Below are positions 51,377 to 60,703 of a stretch of DNA of 64,000 nt, piece by piece. Under the pieces are notes generated by a model. It had not been told where the DNA came from. It searched no databases and saw nothing but the letters and a program-made list of their open reading frames with translations. Within the stretch, counting starts at the first letter, position 1. Every line of letters begins with the position of its first letter. The position numbers were made by a program, and so were the translations under genes. The DNA comes from CAVSCD01 sp963726335 (GTDB lineage Bacteria > Acidobacteriota > Aminicenantia > Aminicenantales > UBA8522): positions 248,001-312,000 of the forward strand of contig CAVSCD010000010.1 of the NCBI GenBank assembly GCA_963726335.1, given 5' to 3'.

Positions 51377-52669
51377 TTACCTCCCGCCATCTGTATAATC
51401 CAGGATGATCCCCGACATGAGCTTCACACCGACCGTGATTCCCTGCTCGTCGGCCGTGAAAGTCGGCGAATGGAGGGCGGTCTTTCCCATCCCGGGGGGG
51501 AGCACGCCGAGCCAGAGGATAACGGAAGGGGTCAGCCGCGCGAATTCGCTGAAATCCTCGCCGCCCGTGTCGGGCGGGATCTGGCGAGCGAACTCCTTCC
51601 CGCCGAGCAGCCTCTCGATACTGGGCATGATCTTCGCCAAAAGCTCCGGATCGTTGTAGACGGATGAGGTCCCGATCTCGTAATCCAGCCGGTAAGGGGC
51701 CTGCGCCGCCTCGCAGATATTTTGGACGAGCCTCTCGATCTTCGCCCTGATGAGCTGTCTCTGGGCGTCGCCGAAGGTCCGGATGGTCGCCCCCAGCTCG
51801 GCTTTCTGGGGGATGATGTTCCGGGCGGAGCCGGCATGGAACGTGCCCACGGTGATGACCGTGTTGTTGTTGACATCGATCTCGCGGGCCACCATGACCT
51901 GGAGCGCCGTTACGATCTGGGCGCCGACGGCGATCGGGTCGACGCAGTTCCAGGGCATCGAGCCATGGCAGCCGGTGGACTCGATCGTCAGATCGAAGCT
52001 GTCGACGTTGGCGGTCGCCGTCCCCGGGCTGTAAAGGACCCGGCCCGGCTCGACCGTATCCTCGACATGAAAGGCGAACATGGCCTCGGGCTTGACCTCG
52101 GCGAACAGCCCGTCCTCGAGCATGCGGGAAGCGCCGCCGATCGTCTCCTCGGCCGGCTGGGCGACAAAGAGCACCGTCCCACTCAGGCTGTTCCTGACCT
52201 CGGACAGGACGGCGGCCACTCCGAGGAGGATCGTGGTGTGGATGTCGTGTCCGCAGGCGTGCATCAGCCCGACCTCCTTGCCGTCGAGCACCATCTTTTC
52301 CTTGGAGGCAAAGGGCAGGCCTGTTTCCTCCGTGATCGGCAGGGCGTCCATGTCCCCGCGAAAGCCGACGACCGGTCCCGGCTTCGCGCCGCGGAGAACG
52401 CCGAGGACTCCGGTGCCGCCGATCCCCGTTCTCACCTCGAGCCCGAGCTTCCGGAAATAGTCGGCGACGAGGGCGGCGGTCCGCACTTCCCGCATGCCGT
52501 ATTCGGGATGGCAATGGATATCGCGGCGGATCTCGATCAGCGACGGGGCCAGGCTGGAGACAAGGCTTTCGATTTTGGCGTCCCGGGCGGCCCTGTCGAC
52601 AGGCACGGCGGCTCCTGAAAATAAAAGGATCGACAGCACTGCGGCCGCGATCAGTGTGCGTTTGTTCAT
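51377..52669 (-). CDS. Secreted M20 amidohydrolase
   Basis: 430 aa from ATG 52669, preceded by AAGAGG; a longer frame to 52792 is not supported. Signal peptide (TLIAAAVLSILLFSGAA). M20D motifs: IRRDIHCHPEYGMRE, VVGFRGDMDALPITEE, MHACGHDIHTTILLG, FVAQPAEETIGGASRML, the lid-domain STGCHGSMP and PPDTGGEDFSEFA. Family members remove acyl groups from amino acids or split peptides (IAA-amino-acid hydrolase type). It lies behind an amidohydrolase/permease pair, suggesting peptide or acyl-amino-acid use. Confidence 0.9.
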   Translation of the reverse strand: MNKRTLIAAAVLSILLFSGAAVPVDRAARDAKIESLVSSLAPSLIEIRRDIHCHPEYGMREVRTAALVADYFRKLGLEVRTGIGGTGVLGVLRGAKPGPVVGFRGDMDALPITEETGLPFASKEKMVLDGKEVGLMHACGHDIHTTILLGVAAVLSEVRNSLSGTVLFVAQPAEETIGGASRMLEDGLFAEVKPEAMFAFHVEDTVEPGRVLYSPGTATANVDSFDLTIESTGCHGSMPWNCVDPIAVGAQIVTALQVMVAREIDVNNNTVITVGTFHAGSARNIIPQKAELGATIRTFGDAQRQLIRAKIERLVQNICEAAQAPYRLDYEIGTSSVYNDPELLAKIMPSIERLLGGKEFARQIPPDTGGEDFSEFARLTPSVILWLGVLPPGMGKTALHSPTFTADEQGITVGVKLMSGIILDYTDGGR

Positions 52670-52673
52670 CGAT

Positions 52674-52855
52674 TCACCTCTTGGATTGGGGGATGATCCT
52701 GAGCGTCCGGATGGCGAAAGCCGGAAGCGGCACGGCGGACTCTCCGTTCTTGACCTCGATAGGCGTTCCTTCCGCCCACTCCGTATCGACAAGCTCGGCG
52801 GTCACGACCTTCCCTTCGAGGAAGACGCTCCTCAGCCGGGAATCGTCGAGGGCGC
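52674..52855 (-). pseudogene. C-terminal relic of a glycosidase (alpha-mannosidase-like)
   Basis: About 60 codons in one minus-strand frame read CALDDSRLRSVFLEGKVV, TAELVDTEWAEGTPIEVKN, GESAVPLPAFAIRTLRIIP and a stop. An end of the type 'LPPFAIRTLRL' is usual for GH38 and similar glycosidases and is quite unlike the permease frame it overlaps. The stop lies 4 nt before the M20 start, as in a translationally coupled operon. The rest of the gene is absent, so a deletion probably fused the permease 3' end to this remnant. Confidence 0.4.
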
Positions 52856-54304
52856 ATTCTTCTGCCGCAGCCGGCTTTTCCGGATGCCGTAGAGAAAATA
52901 GATGATGAGGCCGAGGCCCATCCAGCCCAGAAGCCTCATCCAGGTATCTTTCGGCAGCCCGATCATGAGATAGATGCAGCAGAGTATTCCGAGGACCGGG
53001 ACGACCGGGACTCCCGGCGTCCGGAACGGCCGCGGGATCTCCGGATGCGTGTAGCGGAGGATGAGCACCCCGGCGCAAACGATGACGAAAGCCAGCAGCG
53101 TCCCGATGCTCACGAGCTCGCCCACGATCCCGATCGGCAGGAGCGCGGCGGCCACCGCGACCACCGTCCCCGTCACGATCGTCGTCACGTAGGGAGTCCG
53201 GAACTTCGGGTGGACCTTGGCGGCGGCCCGCGGCAGCAGCCCGTCGGTGGCCATCGCGAAGAAGATGCGCGGCTGCCCCATGAGCTGGACGATCAGCACC
53301 GAGATGAGCCCGACGACGGCCGCGATCTTGACCAGCGGGGAAAGCCACAGCAGGCGCATGGCGTCGATGGCCACGGCGACGGGGGCCGCGACATTGAGCT
53401 CCGTATACGGCACGACCCCCGTCAGGACGAGCGAGAAGGCGATGTAGATGAGGGTGCAAATCCCCAGGCTCCCGAGGATCCCGCGCGGCATGTCCCGCTG
53501 CGGGTTCCGCGCTTCCTGGGCGACGGTGGACACGGCGTCGAACCCGAGATAGGCGAAGAACATCACCCCGGCGCCCCGCAGGATGCCGCTCGTCCCGAAG
53601 AACCCGAACTGGCCCTGGTTCGCCGGGATGAACGGCTTCCAGAGCGCGGGCTTGATGAAGAACAGGCCGGCGCCGATGAAGATCAGGATGATCGTGATCT
53701 TGAGGAAGACGATGACGACGTTGACGCCCGCCGACTCCCTGATGCCGATCACGAGGAGCAGCGTGATCACGGCGATGATCAGGAGGGCGGGCAGGTTAAA
53801 CAGCGCCCCCGTCGAAGTCCAGGCGTGCCGCTGCGGGTCGAAGTCGAACGGCGCGGCGGCCAGGGCCGCCGGGAAATGAATGCCCAAGTCCTTGAGAAAG
53901 CTCACGAAATATCCGGACCAGCCGATCGACACAGCCGTCGCGCCCAGGGAGTACTCGAGGATCAGGTCCCAGCCAATGATCCAGGCGAAGAATTCCCCCA
54001 GGGTGGCGTAGGCGTAAGTGTAGGCGCTGCCGGCGATCGGGATGAGCGAGGCGAATTCCGCGTAGCAGAGGGCGGCGAATGAACAGGTCACTCCCGCCAG
54101 AACAAACGATAGCGTGACGGCGGGTCCTGCGTACTGGGCCGCGGCGTGCCCGGTGATGACGAAGATGCCGGCGCCGACGATCGCTCCGATGCCCAGGAAG
54201 ATCAGGTGCCAGGGACCGAGCACCCGGCGCAGCCCGTGGGCCGTGCTGGAGGCCTCCCGGGTCAGGTCCTCCAGGCTTTTTCTGGCAAACAACCGGTTCA
54301 TCAT
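52832..54304 (-). CDS. APC-family amino acid permease
   Basis: 490 aa from ATG 54304 (or 54301). Twelve or more membrane helices: GPWHLIFLGIGAIVGAGIF (the G-x-G-x-I-x-x-G-I-F consensus of helix 1), VTLSFVLAGVTCSFAALCY, EFASLIPIAGSAYTYAYATL, ATLGEFFAWIIGWDLILEY, GVMFFAYLGFDAVSTVAQEA and others. It resembles YfnA/cationic amino acid transporters that bring amino acids in with protons. In the sequence as given it is continuous in frame with the upstream amidohydrolase; I treat them as two genes because one base in a C5 run explains the join. Confidence 0.88.
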   Translation of the reverse strand: MMNRLFARKSLEDLTREASSTAHGLRRVLGPWHLIFLGIGAIVGAGIFVITGHAAAQYAGPAVTLSFVLAGVTCSFAALCYAEFASLIPIAGSAYTYAYATLGEFFAWIIGWDLILEYSLGATAVSIGWSGYFVSFLKDLGIHFPAALAAAPFDFDPQRHAWTSTGALFNLPALLIIAVITLLLVIGIRESAGVNVVIVFLKITIILIFIGAGLFFIKPALWKPFIPANQGQFGFFGTSGILRGAGVMFFAYLGFDAVSTVAQEARNPQRDMPRGILGSLGICTLIYIAFSLVLTGVVPYTELNVAAPVAVAIDAMRLLWLSPLVKIAAVVGLISVLIVQLMGQPRIFFAMATDGLLPRAAAKVHPKFRTPYVTTIVTGTVVAVAAALLPIGIVGELVSIGTLLAFVIVCAGVLILRYTHPEIPRPFRTPGVPVVPVLGILCCIYLMIGLPKDTWMRLLGWMGLGLIIYFLYGIRKSRLRQKNAPSTIPG

Positions 54305-54315
54305 CGGCGTGTCGT

Positions 54316-55852
54316 TCAATCCCGGCCAACCGTTTGGCGCGGAACTACGGGAGGCGCCAGGCCGGGGGAGCGGCGACTTGTACTCGCGGCCGTTTTTGTC
54401 GGCTTGCCACTCGTCACGCATCTTCTGGATGGTCTGCGGCTGGGTCAGGTAGTCGAGGCAGGTCGCGGACAGCACTTTGGCCGCCGTCAAGAGCGCCCGA
54501 TGACCGATCGACATGCCGGAGCAGGCCACCGTCGACCAATGGTGGCCGGGGACGCCCAGCGGCGCGGCGGCGATCACCAGTACCGCCGTCGGCGTCAGCC
54601 AGCTCACCTCGGCGACGTCGGTCGAACCGTCCCCCAGGCTCCGCTCGGGACGCTTGAAGGGCGCGATCTTGGCGCTCAAGCCTTTCTCCTCGACTCCGGA
54701 GTTTCTCTGGATCTCCTTGGCGAACGCCTGTTCCTCCTGAGTGAAAGGGGGCGGGCCGACGGCGAGCAGGTTCGCGTAGACAACTTCGTTCCCGGCGCGG
54801 TTGGCCAGCCGCTCATAGACACCGCTCTTGAAATGGATCTTGTAGGTCGTCCCGGTCATCAGGGCCGCGCCCTCGATGATCTTGAGGACCCGTTCATAGT
54901 GCTTTTCCACGGACTCGCGGTCGAGGTCGCGCACGTAGTACCAGGCTCGGGCGCGGTCGGGCACAACGTTCGGGGCCTTTCCGCCGTCGAGGATAACGTA
55001 GTGGAGGCGGGCGGTGGGCGGCAGGTGTTCGCGAAGAAAATTCAGCCCGATATCCGTGAGCTCGACGGCGTCGAGGGCGCTCCGCCCGTTCCAGGCGTCG
55101 CCGGCGGCATGGGCCGTCTTGCCGAAGAACTCGACCTCGAACTGATTCAGGGCGTTGCTCGAGCCCGGCGGGACTTCGTTGTCCGCGCCGGGATGCCAAT
55201 ACATGGAGCAGGAGAGGCCGTCGAAGACACCCGCCCGGGCCATGAAGACCTTGCCCTCGACGGTCTCTTCGGCGGGGCAGCCGAACACCTTGAGAGTGCC
55301 CTTGATCTTGTGCCGGGCCATGATGTCCTTGACCGCCGCGGCGGCGGCGACGATGCCCGTGCCGAAGATGTTATGGCCGCAGCCGTGCCCGGGGGCGCCG
55401 GCCAGGACCGGGGCCTGGGCGCTGGCCGCCTGCTGAGAGAGGCCGGGAAGCGCGTCGTACTCGGCGAGAAACCCGATCACCGGCTCGCCCGCTCCGTAGA
55501 CGCCGACGAACGCCGTGGGCAGGCCGGCCACTCCCCTTTCGACCTTGAAACCCCGGCTCTCGAGGTAGGCGGCCAAGGCTCCGGAGGATTCGTATTCCTT
55601 CATGGCCGGTTCGGCCGCCGCCCAGATCGCGTCGCTGATCTTGAAGAGGCTGGCGGCGTCGGCGTCAAGGCGGGCGATGGCCTCCTTCTTGAGCGGCGTC
55701 AGCTGGGCGGGGCTGACCTTGATGATCAGGTAATCGTCCTCCTGGGCGGCGGGCGCCGGGCGGGCTGCAAAAAGGAATACGGCGATCCCGAGAACGAGCC
55801 CGGCTTGGAACGCGGCCAGGGGCCGGTTCGGAGGCAAAGCCCTGCGCTTCAT
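54316..55852 (-). CDS. AbgB-like M20 amidohydrolase (aminobenzoyl-glutamate hydrolase family)
   Basis: About 511 aa from ATG 55852, which opens a signal peptide (FQAGLVLGIAVFLFAARPAPA). Motifs: IGFLAEYDALPGLSQQ, GHGCGHNIFGTGIVAAA, FGCPAEETVEGKVFMA, YWHPGADNEVPPGSSNA, FFGKTAHAAGDAWNGRSALDA and GSTDVAEVSWLTP. These match the AbgB branch of M20D, which splits acyl- or aminobenzoyl-amino acids. Removing one base from the G5 run at 54364-54368 gives SPLPGLAPPVVPRQ, the expected tail, and a stop at 54316. It starts 10 nt after an aldo/keto reductase gene and precedes an amino-acid permease. Confidence 0.85.
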
Positions 55853-55862
55853 CGGCAGGTCT

Positions 55863-56822
55863 TCAACCGAAGATCGGGTTGAGGCCGGAAGCGATAGTTC
55901 GGAGCCTGGTCTCCTCATCGGGCGTGATGGGCGCGAACTGATGCGCCAGCTCCAGGGCCCGCTTGAAGATTCGGGGGTCTCCGGGAGGCACCGCCGCCGT
56001 GACCGGCTGGGAGAGCGTGAACTTGAAGGACAGCTCCCCCTCTTCCGGGTCGGTGATCGGCTGGTACCAGCATTTCGGATATTCCTGTCGCATCGCCGCC
56101 TCGGGCCATTTCTGGCGGGCCAAGATCTTGAGCGCCAGGATGCCCATCTTTTTCTCTTTGGCCCTGGCGATGACCCGGGGCCCGAACCCGGCCTTGAGCA
56201 TGCAGGCGAAGTTCACGGGGAAAAGGACCGTGTCGAAATCGAATTTGTCCATGGCCAGGAGCGCGGCCTCCTCGGAGTGGGCCGAAAACCCGAGGAACCG
56301 GGTTTTGCCCTCTTTTTTGGCCTTGAGGAAAACCTCCATCGCGCCGTCCGGACCGAAGGCCTGCTCGACATCCTCGATCTTCGACAACCCGTGCAGCTGA
56401 TAGAGGTCGAAGTGGTCCGTCTGAAGGGTTTCGAGGGAATGAGCAAGCTCGGCCTCGGCGCCCTGCCGGCCGCGCTGGGTGGTCTTGCAGGCAAGGAAAA
56501 CGTCCTTGCGGAACGGCTTGAGGGCCGGCCCCAGCCGGTCCTGGGCGTCGCCGTAGGTGGGCGCGACGTCATAGTAATTGATGCCGTGGTCGATGGCTTC
56601 GCGCACGTACTGGTCGGCGACCGCCTGCTCCACCTTGGAGACGACGATGCCGCCCAGGGCGATGATCGAGAGCTTTTCACCCGTGCGGCCGAGGGGCCTT
56701 TTGGGGATCGGGTCGTTTTTAGTATCCCCGAGCAGAGCCTTCCCCGAACCCTTGAGGGCCAGCGCGCCGGTTAAGCCCAGGACCCCGCCGGATACCGTCC
56801 GAATAAACCGTCGTCTTTCCAT
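55863..56822 (-). CDS. Tat-exported aldo/keto reductase
   Basis: 319 aa, intact; GGAGG lies 8 nt before ATG 56822. Tat leader ERRRFIRTVSGGVLGLTGAL, then RPLGRTGEKLSIIALGG, DHGINYYDVAPTYGDAQDRL (catalytic D and Y region), VFLACKTTQRG (catalytic K) and DHFDLYQLHGLS (H). These are the AKR tetrad residues. An NADPH-dependent carbonyl reductase outside the cytoplasm is inferred. It is the first gene of a run continuing into the AbgB-like gene and permease. Confidence 0.9.
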   Translation of the reverse strand: MERRRFIRTVSGGVLGLTGALALKGSGKALLGDTKNDPIPKRPLGRTGEKLSIIALGGIVVSKVEQAVADQYVREAIDHGINYYDVAPTYGDAQDRLGPALKPFRKDVFLACKTTQRGRQGAEAELAHSLETLQTDHFDLYQLHGLSKIEDVEQAFGPDGAMEVFLKAKKEGKTRFLGFSAHSEEAALLAMDKFDFDTVLFPVNFACMLKAGFGPRVIARAKEKKMGILALKILARQKWPEAAMRQEYPKCWYQPITDPEEGELSFKFTLSQPVTAAVPPGDPRIFKRALELAHQFAPITPDEETRLRTIASGLNPIFG

Positions 56823-56846
56823 TTTGTCCTCCGTTCGTCAGGATGC

Positions 56847-56876
56847 ATTTTAGCAAATCCGGCGCCGGATTGAAAA
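56847..56876 (-). promoter_or_regulatory. Promoter with palindromic operator for the aldo/keto reductase operon
   Basis: Minus-strand TTTTCA (56876-56871), 18-nt spacer, TAAAAT (56852-56847). A perfect 16-bp palindrome AATCCGGCGCCGGATT (56856-56871) fills the spacer, a position where a dimeric regulator could block polymerase. It could instead be a weak terminator stem for the ComM gene, but no T-run follows. Confidence 0.45.
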
Positions 56877-56877
56877 C

Positions 56878-58398
56878 TCAGTAAAACCGGTCGATCATCC
56901 GGTACTGGATGGCCTCGGAGATGTGGGCGGGACGGAGGCCGCTTTCGCCGGCGAGGTCGGCGATTGTCCGCGCCACCCGGAGGACCCGGTCATGCGCCCG
57001 GGCGCTCAGCCCGAGCTTAACGACGGCCGTCTCGAGGAGCTTCCGGGACTCATCGTCGACCCCGCAGTATATCCTGATCTCCTTCGACCCCATCTGGGAA
57101 TTCGCGTAGAGCTTCCGGCCGCCGAAGCGCCCGAGCTGGGCGGCGCGGGCGCGCCCGACCCGCTCCCGGATCTTTGCCGAGCTTTCCGCCTCCTCTCGCG
57201 AGATGATGTCGCGGAACTTGACCTGGGGCACTTCGACCTGGATGTCGATCCGGTCGAGAAGCGGTCCCGAGATCCTGGCGTAATAGCGGCTGCGCTGAGA
57301 GTCGGTGCAGTCTTCCTCGGAGCGGGCCAGCCCGCGGAAGACGTCCTCGCAGGGGTTCATGGCGGCGACGAGCATGAACGAGGAGGGGAACGTCAGGCTC
57401 ATGGCCGAGCGCGAGACGACGACCCGGCCGTCTTCGAGCGGCTGGCGGAGGTCCTCGAGAACGTGCCTCCGGAACTCGGGAAGCTCGTCCATGAACAGGA
57501 CGCCGTTGTGGGCCAGGCTCACTTCCCCGGGCTTCGGGATCACGCCGCCGCCGATCAGCCCCGCATCCGTGATCGTGTGGTGCGGCGCGCGGAAGGGCCT
57601 GGCGCAGACGGCCGCCCGGCCCCGGAGGAGCCCGCCCGAGCTGTAGATCTGGGTGACCTCGATCATTTCGTCGAAAGTCATGGGCGGCAGGATCGACGGC
57701 AGCCGCCTGGCCAGCATGGTCTTCCCCGCCCCGGGCGGGCCGATGAGCAGGATGTTGTGGGCGCCGGCCGCGGCCACCTCGAGCGCCCGCTTGGCGTGCT
57801 GCTGGCCCTTGACCTCGGCGAAATCCCCGTCGTAGGAGGGAACCGCCAGGAGCTCGTCCAGGGATTGGCCCGCCGGCTTGACGCTCCCGGGCTCGCTGAT
57901 GAGTTTTACGACCTGGACGATATTCTCCAGTCCGAAGACCTCGAGGTCCCTGACCAGGGCGGCTTCTTTTTCGTTTTCCTTGGGGACGACGATCGCCCGG
58001 AAGCCAAGATCATGCGCCAGCAGGGCCGCCGGCAGGACGCCCCGGCACGGTCTCAGCCTGCCGTCAAGCGCCACTTCCCCCAGGAACAGAATATCGCCGA
58101 ACCCGCCAGCCGGGATGACCTCGAGGAAGGCCAGCAGGCCGAGGCTGATCGGGAGGTCAAAGGCGGAGCCTTCTTTCCGGCGGTCGGCCGGCGCCAGGTT
58201 GATGGTGAGCTTGCGCGAGGGGAATTCGTAGCCGCAGTTCTTGAGGGCCGCCCGGACGCGTTCCTTGCTCTCCCGGACGGCGGCGTCCGGCAGCCCGACC
58301 GTCACAAAACCGGGCAGTCCGGTCGAGATGTCGACTTCGACCTCGACGAGGTAGGCCTCGATGCCGAGAAGCGCGGCGCTGGACACCTTGACTAGCAT
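56878..58398 (-). CDS. comM: YifB/ComM-family Mg-chelatase-like AAA+ ATPase
   Basis: 506 aa, intact. N-terminal Lon-protease-like fold (VEVEVDISTGLPGFVTVGLP, KLTINLAPADRRKEGSAFDL), then the AAA+ module: Walker A LLIGPPGAGKTMLARRLP, PFRAPHHTITDAGLIGGG, Walker B GVLFMDELPEF, AAMNPCEDVFRG and a C-terminal helical domain. In naturally competent bacteria ComM is a helicase that drives branch migration of incoming DNA. The cysteine-rich sequence typical of some homologues is reduced here. No other competence gene is nearby. Confidence 0.9.
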   Translation of the reverse strand: MLVKVSSAALLGIEAYLVEVEVDISTGLPGFVTVGLPDAAVRESKERVRAALKNCGYEFPSRKLTINLAPADRRKEGSAFDLPISLGLLAFLEVIPAGGFGDILFLGEVALDGRLRPCRGVLPAALLAHDLGFRAIVVPKENEKEAALVRDLEVFGLENIVQVVKLISEPGSVKPAGQSLDELLAVPSYDGDFAEVKGQQHAKRALEVAAAGAHNILLIGPPGAGKTMLARRLPSILPPMTFDEMIEVTQIYSSGGLLRGRAAVCARPFRAPHHTITDAGLIGGGVIPKPGEVSLAHNGVLFMDELPEFRRHVLEDLRQPLEDGRVVVSRSAMSLTFPSSFMLVAAMNPCEDVFRGLARSEEDCTDSQRSRYYARISGPLLDRIDIQVEVPQVKFRDIISREEAESSAKIRERVGRARAAQLGRFGGRKLYANSQMGSKEIRIYCGVDDESRKLLETAVVKLGLSARAHDRVLRVARTIADLAGESGLRPAHISEAIQYRMIDRFY

Positions 58399-58431
58399 GG
58401 CCGTTCACTTAATGGAGACGGCGGCGGCGGC

Positions 58432-58460
58432 TTGACAGTATCAGGGCCCTGGTCTATCTT
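58432..58460 (+). promoter_or_regulatory. Promoter of the VWFA protein gene
   Basis: TTGACA (58432-58437), 17-nt spacer, TATCTT (58455-58460). The spacer contains a perfect 10-bp palindrome CAGGGCCCTG (58442-58451). ATG 58496 follows 35 nt later behind GGGGAG. Confidence 0.65.
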
Positions 58461-58495
58461 CGTTCTGGACGGGGAGATGGGCTGTCGGGGAGAAC

Positions 58496-60680
58496 ATGCG
58501 CCGTGAAATCGAACGGGGACGCCGGGTCGCCGCCGGACTGGCCGCCGGATTCCTGCTGATCCTGCTTGTCCCGCTTTCGGCGCCCCCGGCTGACCAGTCG
58601 GCCCGGCAGATCCAGGACCTGTCCAAACCCCTTCAGTACGAGGTCTCCGTCGCCCTGAAGCTGATCAGCGTCTACGTCACCGGCAAAGACGGGAATCCGG
58701 TCGGCGACCTGACCCTCGATGATTTTATGGCCACCGACGACGGCCAGCCGGTGAAGCTCACGGTGTTCGAAAAGCACCTTCTCCAGGCCATACCGGAAGG
58801 GGTCGCCGCGCCGGACCAGGCCGCCGTCCCCGAGCCCGTCCCCGCCCCGGCGCCGTCCCCGGCCGCGACTCGAAAGTTCTTTCTTTTCTTCGACTTCGCT
58901 TTCAATAATGCGCGGGGGATCGGCAAGGCCAAGACGGCCGCCCAGCATTTCCTCGAAACCCAGGTCCGGCCGGATGACGAAATCGGCGTCCTGACCTACT
59001 CGATGCTCAAAGGCGTTACCGTCCACGAGTACTTGACGACGGACCACGCCAAGGTGCGCGAAGTCGTCGATGCCATCGGCACCAAAGACATCGCCGGCCG
59101 GGCCCACGAGATCGAGCAGGAATATTGGCTTATGGCCCAGGAAGTCACGACGGGGACGGCCGCCAGGAACCTCGAATCCGAGCGCGAGGAAGCGAAGCGC
59201 ATCGCCGAAAGTTTCATCCTCAGGCTGACGTCGCTGGCCAAGGCCCTTCGTTATGTCCAGGGGAGCAAGCACTTCATTCTCTTTTCGACCGGGATACCGA
59301 GCTCCATGATCTACGGGAACCAGGCCGGAAACCCGGCCGAGCTGGGCGGCCGGGCGAAGTTCGACGCGAGCGACCGCGTCTTGCGGACGAGAAACGAGGA
59401 GATGTATAAGGAGTTCGCCGACGCCAACTGCGTCGTCTACGCGTTCGATACCCGGGAATCGGCCTTGGTGACCGACCTTTTCGCCTACGATCGAATGACC
59501 TTCGAGTCCGGCGGCCGGGGAGGCGGCCGGGGCATGTTCAGCAGCCAGGGCATATTTCAGGACCCCTCGAGCGTTTTCCAGGACGACAAGACGACGGGCG
59601 GCAACACGCTGCGCCGGCTGACGGACCAGACCGGCGGCAAGTACTTCTCGAATATCAACATGTACGAGAAGAACCTCGACCAGGTCCAGTCCTTGACCGG
59701 GACCTACTACGTCATCGGCTACTCCGTCGGCGAGAGCGAGGACGGACGGTTCCGCGAGGTCACGGTCGCGGTCAAGCGGCCGGGCTGCCAGGTCCGGGCC
59801 CAATCCGGATATTTCAACCCCAAGCCCTATCGCGATTACACGGACCTCGAGAAAAGGCTGCATCTTTTCGAGCTGGCCCTGAACGAGCGATCCTTCTCGC
59901 GGCTGCCGGTGAGCTTCCCGATCACCGGCCTGAGCTTCGCGCCGGGCGAAAGTGCCGGGCTGCAAGTCCTGGCGAAGGTGCCGGGCGAAGTCACGTCCAG
60001 GTTCGCCGGCGAGCGGGTCGAGTACGTGGCCCTGGTCTTCGATGCCAAGAACGACATCCGGGACATCCGCCGCATCGAGACGGACCCGCGTCCCCATCGC
60101 GGCCGGCCGGTCGTTTTCACTTCGGCGACTCCCCTCGAGCCTGGCGACTATACTTGCCGGCTGGTCATCAGGGATATGGAATCGGGCTTGAGCGCGGCGA
60201 GCTCGGCCCGGACGAGTGTCACCGCGGCGCCGAGTCAGGGCCTGAGGCTCGGGACGCCGCTCCTGCTCCAGGACGGGGCCGGCTGCGCTTACCTCGACAC
60301 GGGACCGGCCAAGGCGCCGGCGGCCGTGCCCTGGCCGGACATCTACCCCTTCGACCGGACGATGCTGTCGCCCGTCTCGGGACAGGTATCGAAACTCACG
60401 CCGCGCCTCCTCGCGGTCGTCCCCTACAGCGTGCCGGGGATCGCCGAACCGGACGTCGTTCTGTCGGCGGGGTTCATCGACGCCGCCACCGGTGAAGCCG
60501 TCGCTGTCTAACGCCTCCCTGGCCGGGACAAGCCGGCACGGCACCCTGGAAACGGCCATCCTGGAGATCCCGTTCCCCAAGTTGAAGCCCGGGCGATACT
60601 TTGTCTACATCAACGCGCACGACCGCGTCTCCAAGACGAACGCGCACAGTCAGACGGCCGTTACGGTTCGGGATCTCTGA
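58496..60680 (+). CDS. Secreted VWFA-domain protein of the acidobacterial type, one frameshift
   Basis: About 728 aa. Signal helix (RVAAGLAAGFLLILLVPL), then the N-terminal strand block LQYEVSVALKLISVYVTGKD and GNPVGDLTLDDFMATDDGQP, typical of the acidobacterial VWFA-related family (TIGR03436-like). Next is the VWFA domain (FFLFFDFAFNNARGIGKAK in place of a perfect D-x-S-x-S, DEIGVLTYSM, HFILFSTGIPSS). A C-terminal beta domain (GDYTCRLVIRDMESGLS) follows, and a frame change near 60505 adds LKPGRYFVYINAHDR to the end at 60680. Its role is unknown; extracellular binding or adhesion is inferred. A truncated paralogue lies at 62877. Confidence 0.8.
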
Positions 60681-60703
60681 AGCCGCCGCCTCGGCGGCCG
60701 GTT

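Noticed and set aside
54146..55882. 578-codon plus-strand frame opposite the AbgB-like gene
   Set aside because: It is antisense to a well-conserved amidohydrolase and has no start signal or domain.
56856..56871. Palindrome as a rho-independent terminator of comM
   Set aside because: The stem is followed by TGCTAAAATGC rather than a T-run, and the promoter boxes flank it exactly, so an operator role is more plausible.
56923..58395. 490-codon open frame antisense to comM
   Set aside because: The complementary strand encodes a complete ComM with all motifs. Long antisense frames are expected at this GC content.
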